From Chloroflexota bacterium (GTDB lineage Bacteria > Chloroflexota > Ktedonobacteria > Ktedonobacterales > Ktedonobacteraceae), in assembly GCA_902812455.1 (NCBI GenBank), contig CADDZH010000096.1:1-20902 (forward strand): 20,902 bases of DNA. The letters are read 5' to 3'. The notes under the pieces were generated by a model. It did no database searches. It was not told where the DNA came from and was given only the letters and a program-made list of their open reading frames with translations. The position numbers and the translations under genes were made by a program. Positions 8,288-16,128 of this stretch are shown one piece after another. The number at the start of each line of letters is the position of its first letter. The first letter of the stretch is position 1.

Positions 8288-9604
8288 GTGGGGAAACTTG
8301 CGATTACCGGAGGAAAGCCAGTACGATCAAAGCCTTTTGCTCCCTGGCCGGTTTACACACGGCGGGAAGAGCGAGCGCTGCTTCAAGTGCTTTTCAGTCG
8401 CAACTGGGGCGGCTATCCATTCCCTAATACCATAGCCGACCGCTTTGCGCAGAAGTTTGCAAAGTTTCATGGGGCGAAGTATGGTTTGGCGGTGGCCAAC
8501 GGGACGATGGCCATCGAAGTGGCGCTCAAGGCGGCAGGCGTCAAGTCCGGCGACGAAGTTATTGTCCCCGCATACACCTGGGAAGGGACCGTTGGTCCGG
8601 TCCTGCTTTTGGGCGCGGTACCCGTTTTTGTCGACGTGGACCCCGGCACTTATTGTCTTGACGCCCGGCGGATTGAGCCGGTGCTGACGGAAAAGACCCG
8701 CGCGATCCTGCCCGTCCACTTGGCCATGAGTTTTGCCGATATGGATTCGATATCGCGCATCGCGCGCCAGCACAACCTCCTGGTCATAGAAGATTGCGCG
8801 CACGCCCACGGCGGCAAGTGGCGAAGGAAAGGAGCTGGAGCCTCGGGCAACCTTGGCTGTTTCAGCTTCCAATCGAGCAAGCTTATGACGTCGGGCGAAG
8901 GCGGAGCGGTGATTACCAGCAATCTGGAATACTACGAGCGGGCGCAGTCTTACGTAAACTGCGGGCGAGCCAGCACCACAGACCGTTATGCCCACCGGCT
9001 GATCGGTTTTAATTATCGCATCACGGAATTTCAGGCAGCCATCCTGGAAGCCCAACTCGATCGCCTTCCTCGCCAAGCCGAGCAGCGGCAGGCAAACATG
9101 AAGCGCTTGGATGACGCGCTGCACGCCATAGAAGGGTTGGAACTGCTCCGAAAGGATAAGCGCGTAACACGCACGGCAGCCTATCAATATGTGTTCAAAT
9201 ATCGGCCAGGAGCTTTCGGCGGTATTCCGCGGGCGGCTTTTCTGGGGGCGCTTGAGATGGAGGGTATCCCGTGCGACGGTGCGTTCTATGAGCCCGTGTA
9301 CAAGAGCTCGTTGTTTCCTCTCGATCTAACTGAGTTTCCGGCGCTCTCTTGGGGGCGGTCGGAACCGCTTAATCTTAGAGAGAAATATCATTGTCCTGTC
9401 TCCGAACGCGCGGCCTATGAAGAATCGGTTTGGCTGCCCCATCACCTGTTTCTAGGAACCCGCCGAGATGCAGACGACATCGCCAACGCCATAAAGAAGG
9501 TCTGCGAAAATATCGAAGAATTGCGCGGCGTCAAACATGCGGCTATCGATAAACATAATCTGAGCCGGGTCCAGCGTCCCCGCATCGAAAGGCGCCAGTA
9601 CTGA
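8288..9604 (+). CDS. DegT/DnrJ/EryC1/StrS-family PLP aminotransferase
   Basis: A 438-residue PLP-dependent enzyme of the sugar aminotransferase family, which transfers an amino group onto keto-sugars or inososes. GTG 8288 is the start: GAGGAG (8276-8281) lies 6 nt upstream and overlaps the stop of the GH39-like gene. The N-terminus KLAITGGKPVR is typical of the scyllo-inosose aminotransferase/AHBA-synthase-like branch. The PLP-phosphate loop region AVANGTMAIEVALKAAGV, the IEDCAHAHGG aspartate that contacts the PLP ring nitrogen, and FQSSKLMTSGEGG with Schiff-base Lys198 are all present. NYRITEFQAAILEAQLDRL is the usual downstream family motif. Its placement between glycosidases and a permease suggests an unusual keto- or aminosugar route. 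The substrate is unknown. Confidence 0.92.
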   Translation: MGKLAITGGKPVRSKPFAPWPVYTRREERALLQVLFSRNWGGYPFPNTIADRFAQKFAKFHGAKYGLAVANGTMAIEVALKAAGVKSGDEVIVPAYTWEGTVGPVLLLGAVPVFVDVDPGTYCLDARRIEPVLTEKTRAILPVHLAMSFADMDSISRIARQHNLLVIEDCAHAHGGKWRRKGAGASGNLGCFSFQSSKLMTSGEGGAVITSNLEYYERAQSYVNCGRASTTDRYAHRLIGFNYRITEFQAAILEAQLDRLPRQAEQRQANMKRLDDALHAIEGLELLRKDKRVTRTAAYQYVFKYRPGAFGGIPRAAFLGALEMEGIPCDGAFYEPVYKSSLFPLDLTEFPALSWGRSEPLNLREKYHCPVSERAAYEESVWLPHHLFLGTRRDADDIANAIKKVCENIEELRGVKHAAIDKHNLSRVQRPRIERRQY

Positions 9605-9625
9605 TCCCTACGTAGAAGGCAATCT

Positions 9626-9670
9626 ATGTTGGATCGCAGTCTGTGGAGTGGCATTGTCACTCGACTCTGA
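9626..9670 (+). CDS. Possible 14-codon leader peptide overlapping the permease start
   Basis: ATG 9626 is preceded at 6 nt by AGAAGG (9614-9619), a better ribosome-binding site than any seen for the permease itself. It encodes MLDRSLWSGIVTRL and stops at TGA 9668-9670, overlapping the permease GTG start (9648) in another frame. It may be a coupling leader. Alternatively it is a chance ORF, or the sign of a small indel that displaced the original permease start. There is no homology to support it. Confidence 0.3.
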   Translation: MLDRSLWSGIVTRL

Positions 9671-11048
9671 AAATTCGAGCGTTACGCAAGCAGGCACGAT
9701 TCGGCTTATCAAGGTCTTGACGCTTTGGGATTTGATCTTTTACGGACTTGTTCTGATTCAACCCACAGCGCCCATTCCCTTGTTCGGAGTCGCTCAGAAA
9801 CTCTCGAACGGCCACACGGTTACTACTATCCTTGTCGCCATGATCGCCATGCTGATTACGGCGTTCAGCTACGGCCGCATGGCTGCTGTTTACCCCTCGG
9901 CAGGCTCAGCTTATACTTACGTCGGGAAAGCCATCAATCCTCATTTAGGTTTTCTTATTGGTTGGGCGATGCTGCTCGACTATCTCCTGCAGCCGTTGCT
10001 CAATTCGATCTGGATTGCCGTGGCGATCCATAGCCGCTATATCCCGAAGATGCCGTATTGGGCTGCAGCCTTGCTGGTCGTGGGTTTCATTACCCTTTTG
10101 AACCTGCGCGGCATTAAATCATCGGCGAGCGCTAACAAAATCCTTCTCTTTTCCATGTGTGTGGTCGTCGCCGCTTTCTTTTACCTTTCCGTTCACTATC
10201 TGTTCCACACGCAAGGCTGGCACGGGTTGTTCTCTGTCCAGCCGTTCTACGATCCGAAGACCTTCCATGCCCATAAAATCTGGATGGCAACATCCTTTGC
10301 AGCGCTTACTTATATCGGCTTTGACGGCATTACGACTCTTTCGGAAGACGTCGAGAATCCAAGGCGAAACGTGCTGCTAGCCACGGTGCTCGTTTGTCTG
10401 ATCACCGGGCTCTTGAGCGGGGCGGAGGTTTACCTCGGCCAGAGGGTATGGCCGAACTGGCACACGTTCGTCGAAATTGATACAGCCTTTATGGACGTCT
10501 GCCACCGCGTGGGCGGGCTGCCGCTGTTCGAGGCGATGGGAGCGATCCTGGTCTTGGCAGCTTTGGGAAGCGGATTAACAGGCGGCTTGGGGGCGGCACG
10601 CCTGCTATTTGGTATGGGACGAGATGGAGTGTTACCACGAGGTTTTTTCGCCCATCTCCATCGTGAGACCAATACGCCCACTTACAATATCCTTCTCATT
10701 GGCGCTATTGCCTACGGCGGAGCCATCGGCCTGAATTATATTGGGAATGCCTACGAGCATGCCGGCGAAATGCTGAATTTCGGCGCTTTCCTGGCCTTCA
10801 TGGGCGTAAACGTGTCCACCTTCTGGCACTTCAGTGTTATTTTGCGGCACGAGCGACGGCGCCGCCTGTTGGCAGATGCAATCCTTCCGATTTTTGGCTT
10901 CGTCTTCTGCTTGCTTATTTGGTTGAACCTGAGCATCGTAGCCAAAATCGTGGGCGCAGTTTGGTTTTCCGTCGGCTTCACGTATCTGGCAGTCACAACA
11001 AAGGGGTTCCGGATTCACCCCAAGATGATCGATTTCAGTGAGTCCTGA
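9648..11048 (+). CDS. APC-superfamily permease, putrescine importer (PuuP)-like
   Basis: A 466-residue inner-membrane transporter with about 12 hydrophobic segments. It begins LIKVLTLWDLIFYGLVLIQP, an APC transmembrane segment 1. It carries YPSAGSAYTYVGKAINPHLG and WAMLLDYLLQP, which closely recall the PuuP branch of amino acid/polyamine permeases. FDGITTLSEDVENPRRNVL, the conserved segment-6/loop motif, is also present. The start is uncertain: GTG 9648 has no clean Shine-Dalgarno, TTG 9654 is an alternative, and a short leader ORF (9626) overlaps it. It sits 43 bp after the aminotransferase and 18 bp before the enolase-superfamily gene. It could import an amine, amino acid or amino-sugar product of the cluster, but the actual substrate cannot be inferred. 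Confidence 0.88.
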   Translation: MALSLDSENSSVTQAGTIRLIKVLTLWDLIFYGLVLIQPTAPIPLFGVAQKLSNGHTVTTILVAMIAMLITAFSYGRMAAVYPSAGSAYTYVGKAINPHLGFLIGWAMLLDYLLQPLLNSIWIAVAIHSRYIPKMPYWAAALLVVGFITLLNLRGIKSSASANKILLFSMCVVVAAFFYLSVHYLFHTQGWHGLFSVQPFYDPKTFHAHKIWMATSFAALTYIGFDGITTLSEDVENPRRNVLLATVLVCLITGLLSGAEVYLGQRVWPNWHTFVEIDTAFMDVCHRVGGLPLFEAMGAILVLAALGSGLTGGLGAARLLFGMGRDGVLPRGFFAHLHRETNTPTYNILLIGAIAYGGAIGLNYIGNAYEHAGEMLNFGAFLAFMGVNVSTFWHFSVILRHERRRRLLADAILPIFGFVFCLLIWLNLSIVAKIVGAVWFSVGFTYLAVTTKGFRIHPKMIDFSES

Positions 11049-11066
11049 AAAGCGTCGGAGGCGTGC

Positions 11067-12209
11067 ATGGGCTGCATGAAAATCCGTGAAATCCGCGCGG
11101 TGGGCCTGCGAGGACAGACGCCAAAAGGTGGATGGACACGAGAATTGCAGCCAGATGACTGCGTGCACACGTTGATCGCCATCCTGACGGATGAAGGGTT
11201 GGTGGGCTGGGGAAGCGCATCAACGAGCGAGGGTCTTGTCCAAGGCGCCCTTTCCGTTCTGCGGCCGCTCTATCAGGGAGAGAATGCGCTGGAGCCGGAG
11301 CGCGTCAGTGAGCTTCTGCATCAGAACACCTTCTGGCTGGGACGAGGTGGCTGCATCACTCACGCCATCAGTGGAATTGACATCGCCTTGTGGGACTTGC
11401 TCGGGCAAGCCACCGGCCAGTCCGTGGGCCGTTTATTGGGAGGCCGTTACCGAGAATGCGTTATGCTCTATGCCTCAGTGCTCATGGAAGACGCGGAAAA
11501 GATGCCGGACCGGCTTCTCCCGCTCAAAGCGCAGGGATTCCGAGCATTCAAAATTGGCTGGGGGCCGTTCGGGCGACGCGATCACGTCACCGACGAAGCC
11601 ATTGTTCGCGCCGCGCGTGAGGCCGTCGGGCCAAATTGCCAGCTCATGGTCGATGCGGGCGCCAGCGATGCCTTCTGGCGGCAGGATTTCAAGTGGGCGT
11701 TAAACACTTCGCACATGTTAGCGGATTACGATGTGGGCTGGTTTGAAGAGCCGCTTGTGCCGGACAGCCTCGAGGATTACGTGGCTTTGCGGAGACAATC
11801 ATCGGTGCCAATTGCGGGCGGCGAAGTGTTGACACGCCGGCAATCATTCCGGCCATGGTTGCAGGCGGGGGCGTTCGACATCGTCCAACCGGACTCGACG
11901 AAAGTGGGCGGACTCAGCGAGTCACGACGCATTGGCTGGATGGCCCAAGAGAATGGCATTCGTATGATCCCTCATGGATGGAATACCGCCTTGGGGCTTG
12001 CGGCCGATTTGCAACTCGCCTCAGCGTTTCCGGGAGTTGACCTGGTCGAGTACCTACCCGGCTCGCCGTTCATCGACAACATCGTTACCGGAGGGTGGAA
12101 GTTGAATTACGACGGCACATTGCCCATTCCGGACCGTCCTGGGTTGGGTGTCACGATCGATTTGGACGCCCTGGCGCGCTATACCGAAGGCAAGCGTCTT
12201 CTCCCTTGA
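11067..12209 (+). CDS. Mandelate racemase/muconate lactonizing (enolase) superfamily protein
   Basis: A 380-residue enolase-superfamily enzyme, most likely a sugar-acid dehydratase or an epimerase. ATG 11067 follows GGAGG (11057-11061) at 5 nt; a second ATG at 11076 is possible. The N-terminal capping domain (KIREIRAVGLRG) is followed by a barrel with metal ligands at Asp196 (LMVDAGA), Glu227/228 (WFEEPL) and Glu253 (AGGEV). Lys162 (FKIGWG) corresponds to the second Lys of the usual KxK; the first is Ala. His303 (MIPHGW) is the partner base and VEYLPG supplies a later Glu. Metal-dependent proton abstraction next to a carboxylate is well established for this family. It is the last gene of the cluster and probably handles a uronic/aldonic acid. 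Confidence 0.9.
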   Translation: MGCMKIREIRAVGLRGQTPKGGWTRELQPDDCVHTLIAILTDEGLVGWGSASTSEGLVQGALSVLRPLYQGENALEPERVSELLHQNTFWLGRGGCITHAISGIDIALWDLLGQATGQSVGRLLGGRYRECVMLYASVLMEDAEKMPDRLLPLKAQGFRAFKIGWGPFGRRDHVTDEAIVRAAREAVGPNCQLMVDAGASDAFWRQDFKWALNTSHMLADYDVGWFEEPLVPDSLEDYVALRRQSSVPIAGGEVLTRRQSFRPWLQAGAFDIVQPDSTKVGGLSESRRIGWMAQENGIRMIPHGWNTALGLAADLQLASAFPGVDLVEYLPGSPFIDNIVTGGWKLNYDGTLPIPDRPGLGVTIDLDALARYTEGKRLLP

Positions 12210-12212
12210 ACT

Positions 12213-12243
12213 GGGTTTGCCTCGGGCAACCCGTAACTTGTTT
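12213..12243 (+). terminator. Putative rho-independent terminator after the sugar cluster
   Basis: Just after the enolase-superfamily stop, GGGTTTGCC (12213-12221) pairs with GGCAACCC (12225-12232) around a TCG loop, with a single bulged T. The tail GTAACTTGTTT is only moderately T-rich. Position at the end of the co-directional gene run supports the call; the weak U-tract keeps confidence modest. Confidence 0.45.
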
Positions 12244-12295
12244 CGGCTCGCGTTTCAGCTTTATGGTCACGAGATTTCTCGGAAGTTCCCTAATC

Positions 12296-12507
12296 ATGTC
12301 CGATAAGGAACTGATTCAGAGAGCAAAAAGTTTGGTAGGCCCAGAAAAGCTATCTGGGGAAACCATCGCCGCCGAGGTTGGCAGTTCGCGGATAACCGAC
12401 AAAGGTAACACTTAGGTGGCAATTCCGAAACTAATGTCCTTATAGGCGAAAATAGGAGTATGAAGCTCAAGGATTTGCTTCCGGAATATTGGCAACGGGA
12501 CGTCTAA
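12296..12507 (+). pseudogene. Cytidine/blasticidin-S deaminase-like gene with internal deletion
   Basis: ATG 12296 encodes 39 residues (SDKELIQRAKSLVGPEKLSG ... ITDKGNT) that match the N-terminus of short cytidine-deaminase-like proteins, then stops at TAG 12413. In another frame, from TTA 12412 to TAA 12505, lie residues reading NSETNVLIG and then MKLKDLLPEYWQRDV. This is the usual end of the same family (a KLxxLLPxxW tail). The middle, which should carry the zinc-binding H(C)AE and PCxxC motifs, is missing, so about half of a normal 130-residue protein remains. I read it as one gene that suffered an internal deletion with frameshift. A possible Shine-Dalgarno (GGAAG, 12281-12285) precedes the ATG. 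It cannot encode an active deaminase. Confidence 0.65.
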
Positions 12508-12740
12508 CACAATCCATTGCCCTCCGCGGCAACACTAAACTCCAGGCTTTCGCGGTGCACGTTCTGAGCACCAAGACGGTTCTCAAGGGCAAGCTGGTTG
12601 AGGTGTGGGTCGATCACCTCATCGAGCCGACGGAACTCCCTATGCGGCGCGAGGCGGTGCGCCACGGTGGTCATTCCGCGGCCTGCTCTGAGTCACGTGT
12701 TTCGCAAGCGTCAAGAGGGGTACAGGCTTAAAATAAACCC
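12508..12740. other. Unassigned stretch between deaminase relic and primase-helicase relic
   Basis: Open frames exist on both strands, but none resembles a known family and none has a convincing start. The frame of the downstream primase-helicase closes at TAA 12729, so that gene does not extend further left as an intact frame. A small hairpin (ACCCGTG 12737-12743 / CACGGGT 12748-12754, loop GCCA) spans the putative GTG start at 12741. It is probably decayed sequence or an old junction. Confidence 0.35.
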
Positions 12741-14323
12741 GTGGCCACACGGGTCGATTTCCCCGCTCTCCAGCCGATCGGCGTGAATCAGCATTCGTCT
12801 GCCGAGGCCAAAATCGCCTTATTCCGTTCCCTGTTTCGCGGACGCGAAGATATTTATCCCCAGCGATTCGAGAGTCGCAAGACCGGCCGCGCGGGTTATT
12901 CGCCCGCATGCGGCAATGAGTGGGTTCGCGGGATCTGCGAAAAACCCTGAATCAAGTGTTCTGAATGTCCCCACCAGCGCTTTCTTCCCGTGACCGACGA
13001 GGTGATCCGCTGGCATCTGTCGGGTCGGGACGACCAAGGCCGCAGTTTCGTCATGGGCGTTTATCCGTTGCTCCGGGACGAGACGTGTTTCTTCCTGACC
13101 GCCGATTTTGATAAGGCAACGTGGCGAGACGATGCCGCTGCATTCCTGGAGACCTGCCGACAGATGAACCTTCCGGCAACTTTGGAGCGATCCCGCTCCG
13201 GGAACGGCGGACACGTTTGGTTTTTCTTCAACGAAGCCATTCCGGCGGTGCTGGCGCGCAAGATGGGCTCGCACATTCTGACTGAGACCATGGAGCGCCG
13301 TCCCGAGGTGGGCCTGGATTCCTACGACCGATTCTTTCCCAATCAAGACACTCTACCGCAGGGCGGCTTCGGGAACCTGATCGCCCTGCCCCTGCAGAAG
13401 CGGCCGAGGGAATCAGGGTATAGCGTTTTCCTGGGCGAGCGATTTAGCCCGTATCCGGACCAATGGGAGTTCTTATCTTCGACTCGCAAAATGAGCCGCC
13501 GGGAAGTTGAGGAGGTAGTCCGTCTCGCCGAGGCTAAAGGGCGGATTATCGGGGTCCATCTCGCGCTCGATAACGAGGAAGATGAGGCGGCGCCGTGGAT
13601 GATTCCACCCTCGCGCCAGCGGAGAGAAGCATCGATCCCCGGTCCGCTGCCCGAGATTTTGGAACTCACTTTAGGCAACCAGATCTACATTCCGAAGGAG
13701 GCGTTGCCGCCTGGCCTTCGCAACCGACTGATCCGGCTGGCAGCGTTTCAGAATCCGGAGTTCTACAAAGCGCAGGCCATGCGGCTTCCGACCTACGATA
13801 AGCCTCGCATCATTGCCTGCGCGGAGGATTTTCCCAACCACATTGGATTACCGCGCGGCTGCCTGGATGACCTTCTTCAAACTCTGTCCGATCTGAACAT
13901 CAAGTCGGTGCTTCACGACCAGCGCTACAGCGGTCGACCTTTGGATGCAACCTTTCAGGGTGAGCTGAGGCCTGAGCAGGCCGCGGCTGCTCAAGCCTTG
14001 CTCGCGCACGAGACGGGCGTGCTGGCCGCGAGCACCGCCTTTGGAAAGACGGTCGTGGCCGCGTGGCTGATCGCCCAACGGGGCGTCAACACGCTGGTCT
14101 TGGTGCATCGGCGGCAATTGCAGCAGCAGTGGATCGAGCGGCTTTCCACGTTCCTCGGGATGCCGGCAGCTTCGATCGGACGGATCGGCGGGGGCCGCAA
14201 AAAGCCAACCGGCCTGCTGGACATAGCCGTGATTCAAAGCCTGGTCCGGAAGGGGATCGTCGCCGATCTCGTCGCCGATTATGGGCACCTGATTGTGGAT
14301 GAATGCCACCATCTCTCCGCTCC
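12741..14323 (+). pseudogene. TOTE-type archaeo-eukaryotic primase-SF2 helicase, nonsense-mutated and truncated
   Basis: This is the left part of a large protein of the TOTE conflict-system family, which joins an archaeo-eukaryotic primase domain to an SF2 helicase. Residue numbers count from GTG 12741. The family signature EAKIALFRSLFRGREDIYP leads into a Cys-containing segment. Primase motifs include FLTADFDKATW with Asp122/Asp124, SGNGGHVWF with His158, and RFFPNQDTLPQGGFG. Helicase motifs are Walker A ASTAFGKTV (Lys436) and DExH box IVDECHHLSA (Asp520). Frame is interrupted at TGA 12948-12950 (CEKP-stop-IKCSEC), where relatives have Arg. The same frame continues on the far side. Homology ends right after HHLSA, where the IS starts, so helicase motifs III-VI and any C-terminal nuclease are gone. 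The GTG start has no clear ribosome-binding site, so the N-terminus may also be lost. Confidence 0.8.
12948..12950 (+). other. In-frame TGA nonsense codon in the primase-helicase gene
   Basis: The reading frame on both sides is the same (12741 and 12990 differ by a multiple of three) and continues a conserved block, ICEKP-x-IKCSECP. The expected residue is Arg, so a CGA-to-TGA transition is the simplest explanation. A product from the downstream GTG 12990 would lack the first part of the primase domain. Confidence 0.8.
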
Positions 14324-14335
14324 GACGGATCTTCC
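14324..14335 (+). repeat. Left terminal inverted repeat of the IS
   Basis: GACGGATCTTCC, a perfect 12-bp inverted match to 16141-16152. Immediately outside, the TOTE helicase sequence (HHLSA) ends. Confidence 0.7.
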
Positions 14336-14423
14336 CCCGTGGCAATTGGGTGATGTGATTCCATCCAGAGGACTTAATCGATTTTCGAAGGTTATATGTA
14401 GTCATGTATATATATTATTTATC

Positions 14424-14452
14424 TTGACATGATGGATTATGTGCGATATATA
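14424..14452 (+). promoter_or_regulatory. Near-consensus transposase promoter
   Basis: TTGACA (14424-14429), 17-bp spacer, TATATA (14447-14452), within a very AT-rich block (14391-14466) that contrasts with the GC-rich coding DNA. A start 6-7 bp downstream of the -10 would fall at about 14459, which is the proposed ATG of the transposase. The mRNA could therefore be leaderless or nearly so. Confidence 0.55.
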
Positions 14453-14458
14453 GAAGTC

Positions 14459-16060
14459 ATGTATATCGCCACCGTCCCCAACCGCAACTCTCCGCCCGCC
14501 CTTCTCCTGCGCGAATCCTACCGCCAGGACGGCAAGGTTAGGAACCGCACCCTGGCCAACCTCTCGCACTGGCCGGCGGCCCGCATCGAAGCCCTCCGCC
14601 GCCTCTTGCGCGGGGAATTCGACCAAGCGGCTGATTTCTCCCTGGCCCCTCAACTGGGACCGGTCTTTGGACTGCTCTTCGTGCTCAAGCAGGTGGCGGA
14701 AGCCTTAGGCATCGGCGCGGCGCTGGGTCACAGCCGGCTAGCGAAGCTGGGGTTGTTTCTGGTGCTGGCTCGGGTCGCCCATCAGGGCTCGCGGTTGTCG
14801 GCGGTGCGCTGGGCGGAAGACCAAGCGGTGGCCAAGGTGCTGGGTTTGGGAAAGTTCGATGAAGACGATTTGTATGCCGCCCTGGATGATCTGGCGGCGC
14901 GGCAGGAACGGATCGAGAAGGCGTTGTTTCGCCGTTATGTCGTCGGTCGCGGCCAGCCGCCGCGATTGTTTCTTTACGATGTGACGAGCAGCTATCTGGA
15001 GGGCGGGAAGAACGAGTTGGGGGAGTACGGGTATAACCGGGACGGGAAGCGGGGCAAGCTGCAGATCGTCATCGGGCTGTTGGCGGACGAGGAAGGGGAG
15101 CCGCTGGCGGTGCGGGTGTTCGAGGGCAATCGCAGCGACCCGACGACGGTGGTGGATCAGATCAAGATTCTCAAAGAGCAATTTGGAGTGAAGGAGTTGG
15201 TCTTTGTTGGGGATCGAGGGATGGTCAAGAGCAAGGGGAAGCAAGCGTTGAGCGACGCAGGATTACGGTATATTACGGCCTTGACCGACCCTCAGATCCG
15301 GCGGCTGCTGAGCCAGGGCACCCTGCAGTTAAGCCTGTTCAGTGAGCAGGTATGCGAGGTGTAAGCCGAAGGGGTTCGTTATATTTTGCGGAAGAATGAA
15401 GCCGAAGCCCAGCGCGAGCAGCGTCGGCTGGAAGACAAGCTGGCCAAGCTCGAAGCCAAGATCGAGGCACGTAACGAGCAAGTGCGGGCACATCCTCGCT
15501 GCCGGCCCGAAGCGGGTGAGCGGGTGATGGCCGCTTGGATCGGCCGGTACAAGCTAACGGGTCTGGTGGAGACCAAGCTGGAAGGCAGACAGTTGAAGCT
15601 GGAGCGGAAGGAGGAAGCCATCACCCGGTTCCTCGACTTGGCGGGCTGCTACGTGGTGACGACCGACGTCGCCCGTGCGGACCTAAGCGCCCAGCAAGTG
15701 CATGAAAGCTATATGTCCCTCCGCCAAGTGGAACGCGACTTCCGCACGCTGAAGACGGGCTTGCTGGAAGTACGACCGGTCTGGGTGCGCAAGGAGAGCC
15801 GCACGCGCGGGCACGTCCTCTGTTGTATGCTGGCCTTGAAAGTAAGTCGCGAGATGGAGCGGCGGTTGCGAGCAACCTTTGGCACCACCGAGACTCGGCC
15901 TGACGCCATCACGCTGCCCGACGCCTTGCTGGCCCTGACGCGTTTGTGCCTGCTGCACTACCCGGTCGATGAAAAAACCACGGTGACCAAACTGCCGCAG
16001 CCGGATGCTCGCCAGCAGGAAATTCTCCAAGGGCTCGGGATAACGCTGCCAGCCATGTAG
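14459..16060 (+). pseudogene. IS1634-like DDE transposase with an in-frame stop
   Basis: A transposase of about 533 codons. ATG 14459 is chosen because relatives begin MYIA-VPNRxSPP; an earlier in-frame ATG at 14429 lies inside the promoter. It has the three acidic DDE positions: Asp in LYDVTSSYLEGG (codon 14978), Asp in FVGDRGMVKSKG (15212), and Glu in RQVERDFRTLKTGLLEVRPV (15731), followed by RTRGHVLCCML. TAA at 15362-15364 interrupts the frame between CEV and AEGVRYILRKN, and coding continues in the same frame to TAG 16058-16060. That makes it a single nonsense mutation, not a frameshift, in a region rich in charged coiled-coil residues (EQRRLEDKLAKLEAKIE). The DDE residues lie on both sides of the stop, so the truncated product should be inactive. 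Confidence 0.85.
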
Positions 16061-16128
16061 TCAGGAGCCCCACAAATCGCGAAAGACGTAACTGCCTTGC
16101 CACCAAGCAGATCGACAAAAAATTTCGC

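Noticed and set aside
8327..9187. Long minus-strand open frame (286 codons) opposite the aminotransferase gene
   Set aside because: It is the complement of clearly conserved DegT coding sequence and has no family resemblance.
12489..12731. 80-codon open frame between the deaminase and primase relics
   Set aside because: No ribosome-binding site, no recognisable family, and overlapping open frames in other phases; not supportable as a gene.
12737..12754. Hairpin ACCCGTG/CACGGGT as a terminator or start-site regulator
   Set aside because: Only 7 bp, no U-tract, and it lies at the edge of a pseudogene; probably chance.
12948..15364. Stop-codon recoding (TGA and TAA read as sense)
   Set aside because: The two stops are different codons in two mobile-type genes, while neighbouring genes use TGA, TAG and TAA as normal ends. 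Independent nonsense mutations are simpler.
14396..16063. 9-bp direct repeat ATGTAGTCA (14396-14404 and 16055-16063) as a target-site duplication of the IS
   Set aside because: The right copy overlaps the transposase stop codon and lies inside the element. The 12-bp inverted repeats further out coincide with the loss of homology of both flanking genes and are better borders.
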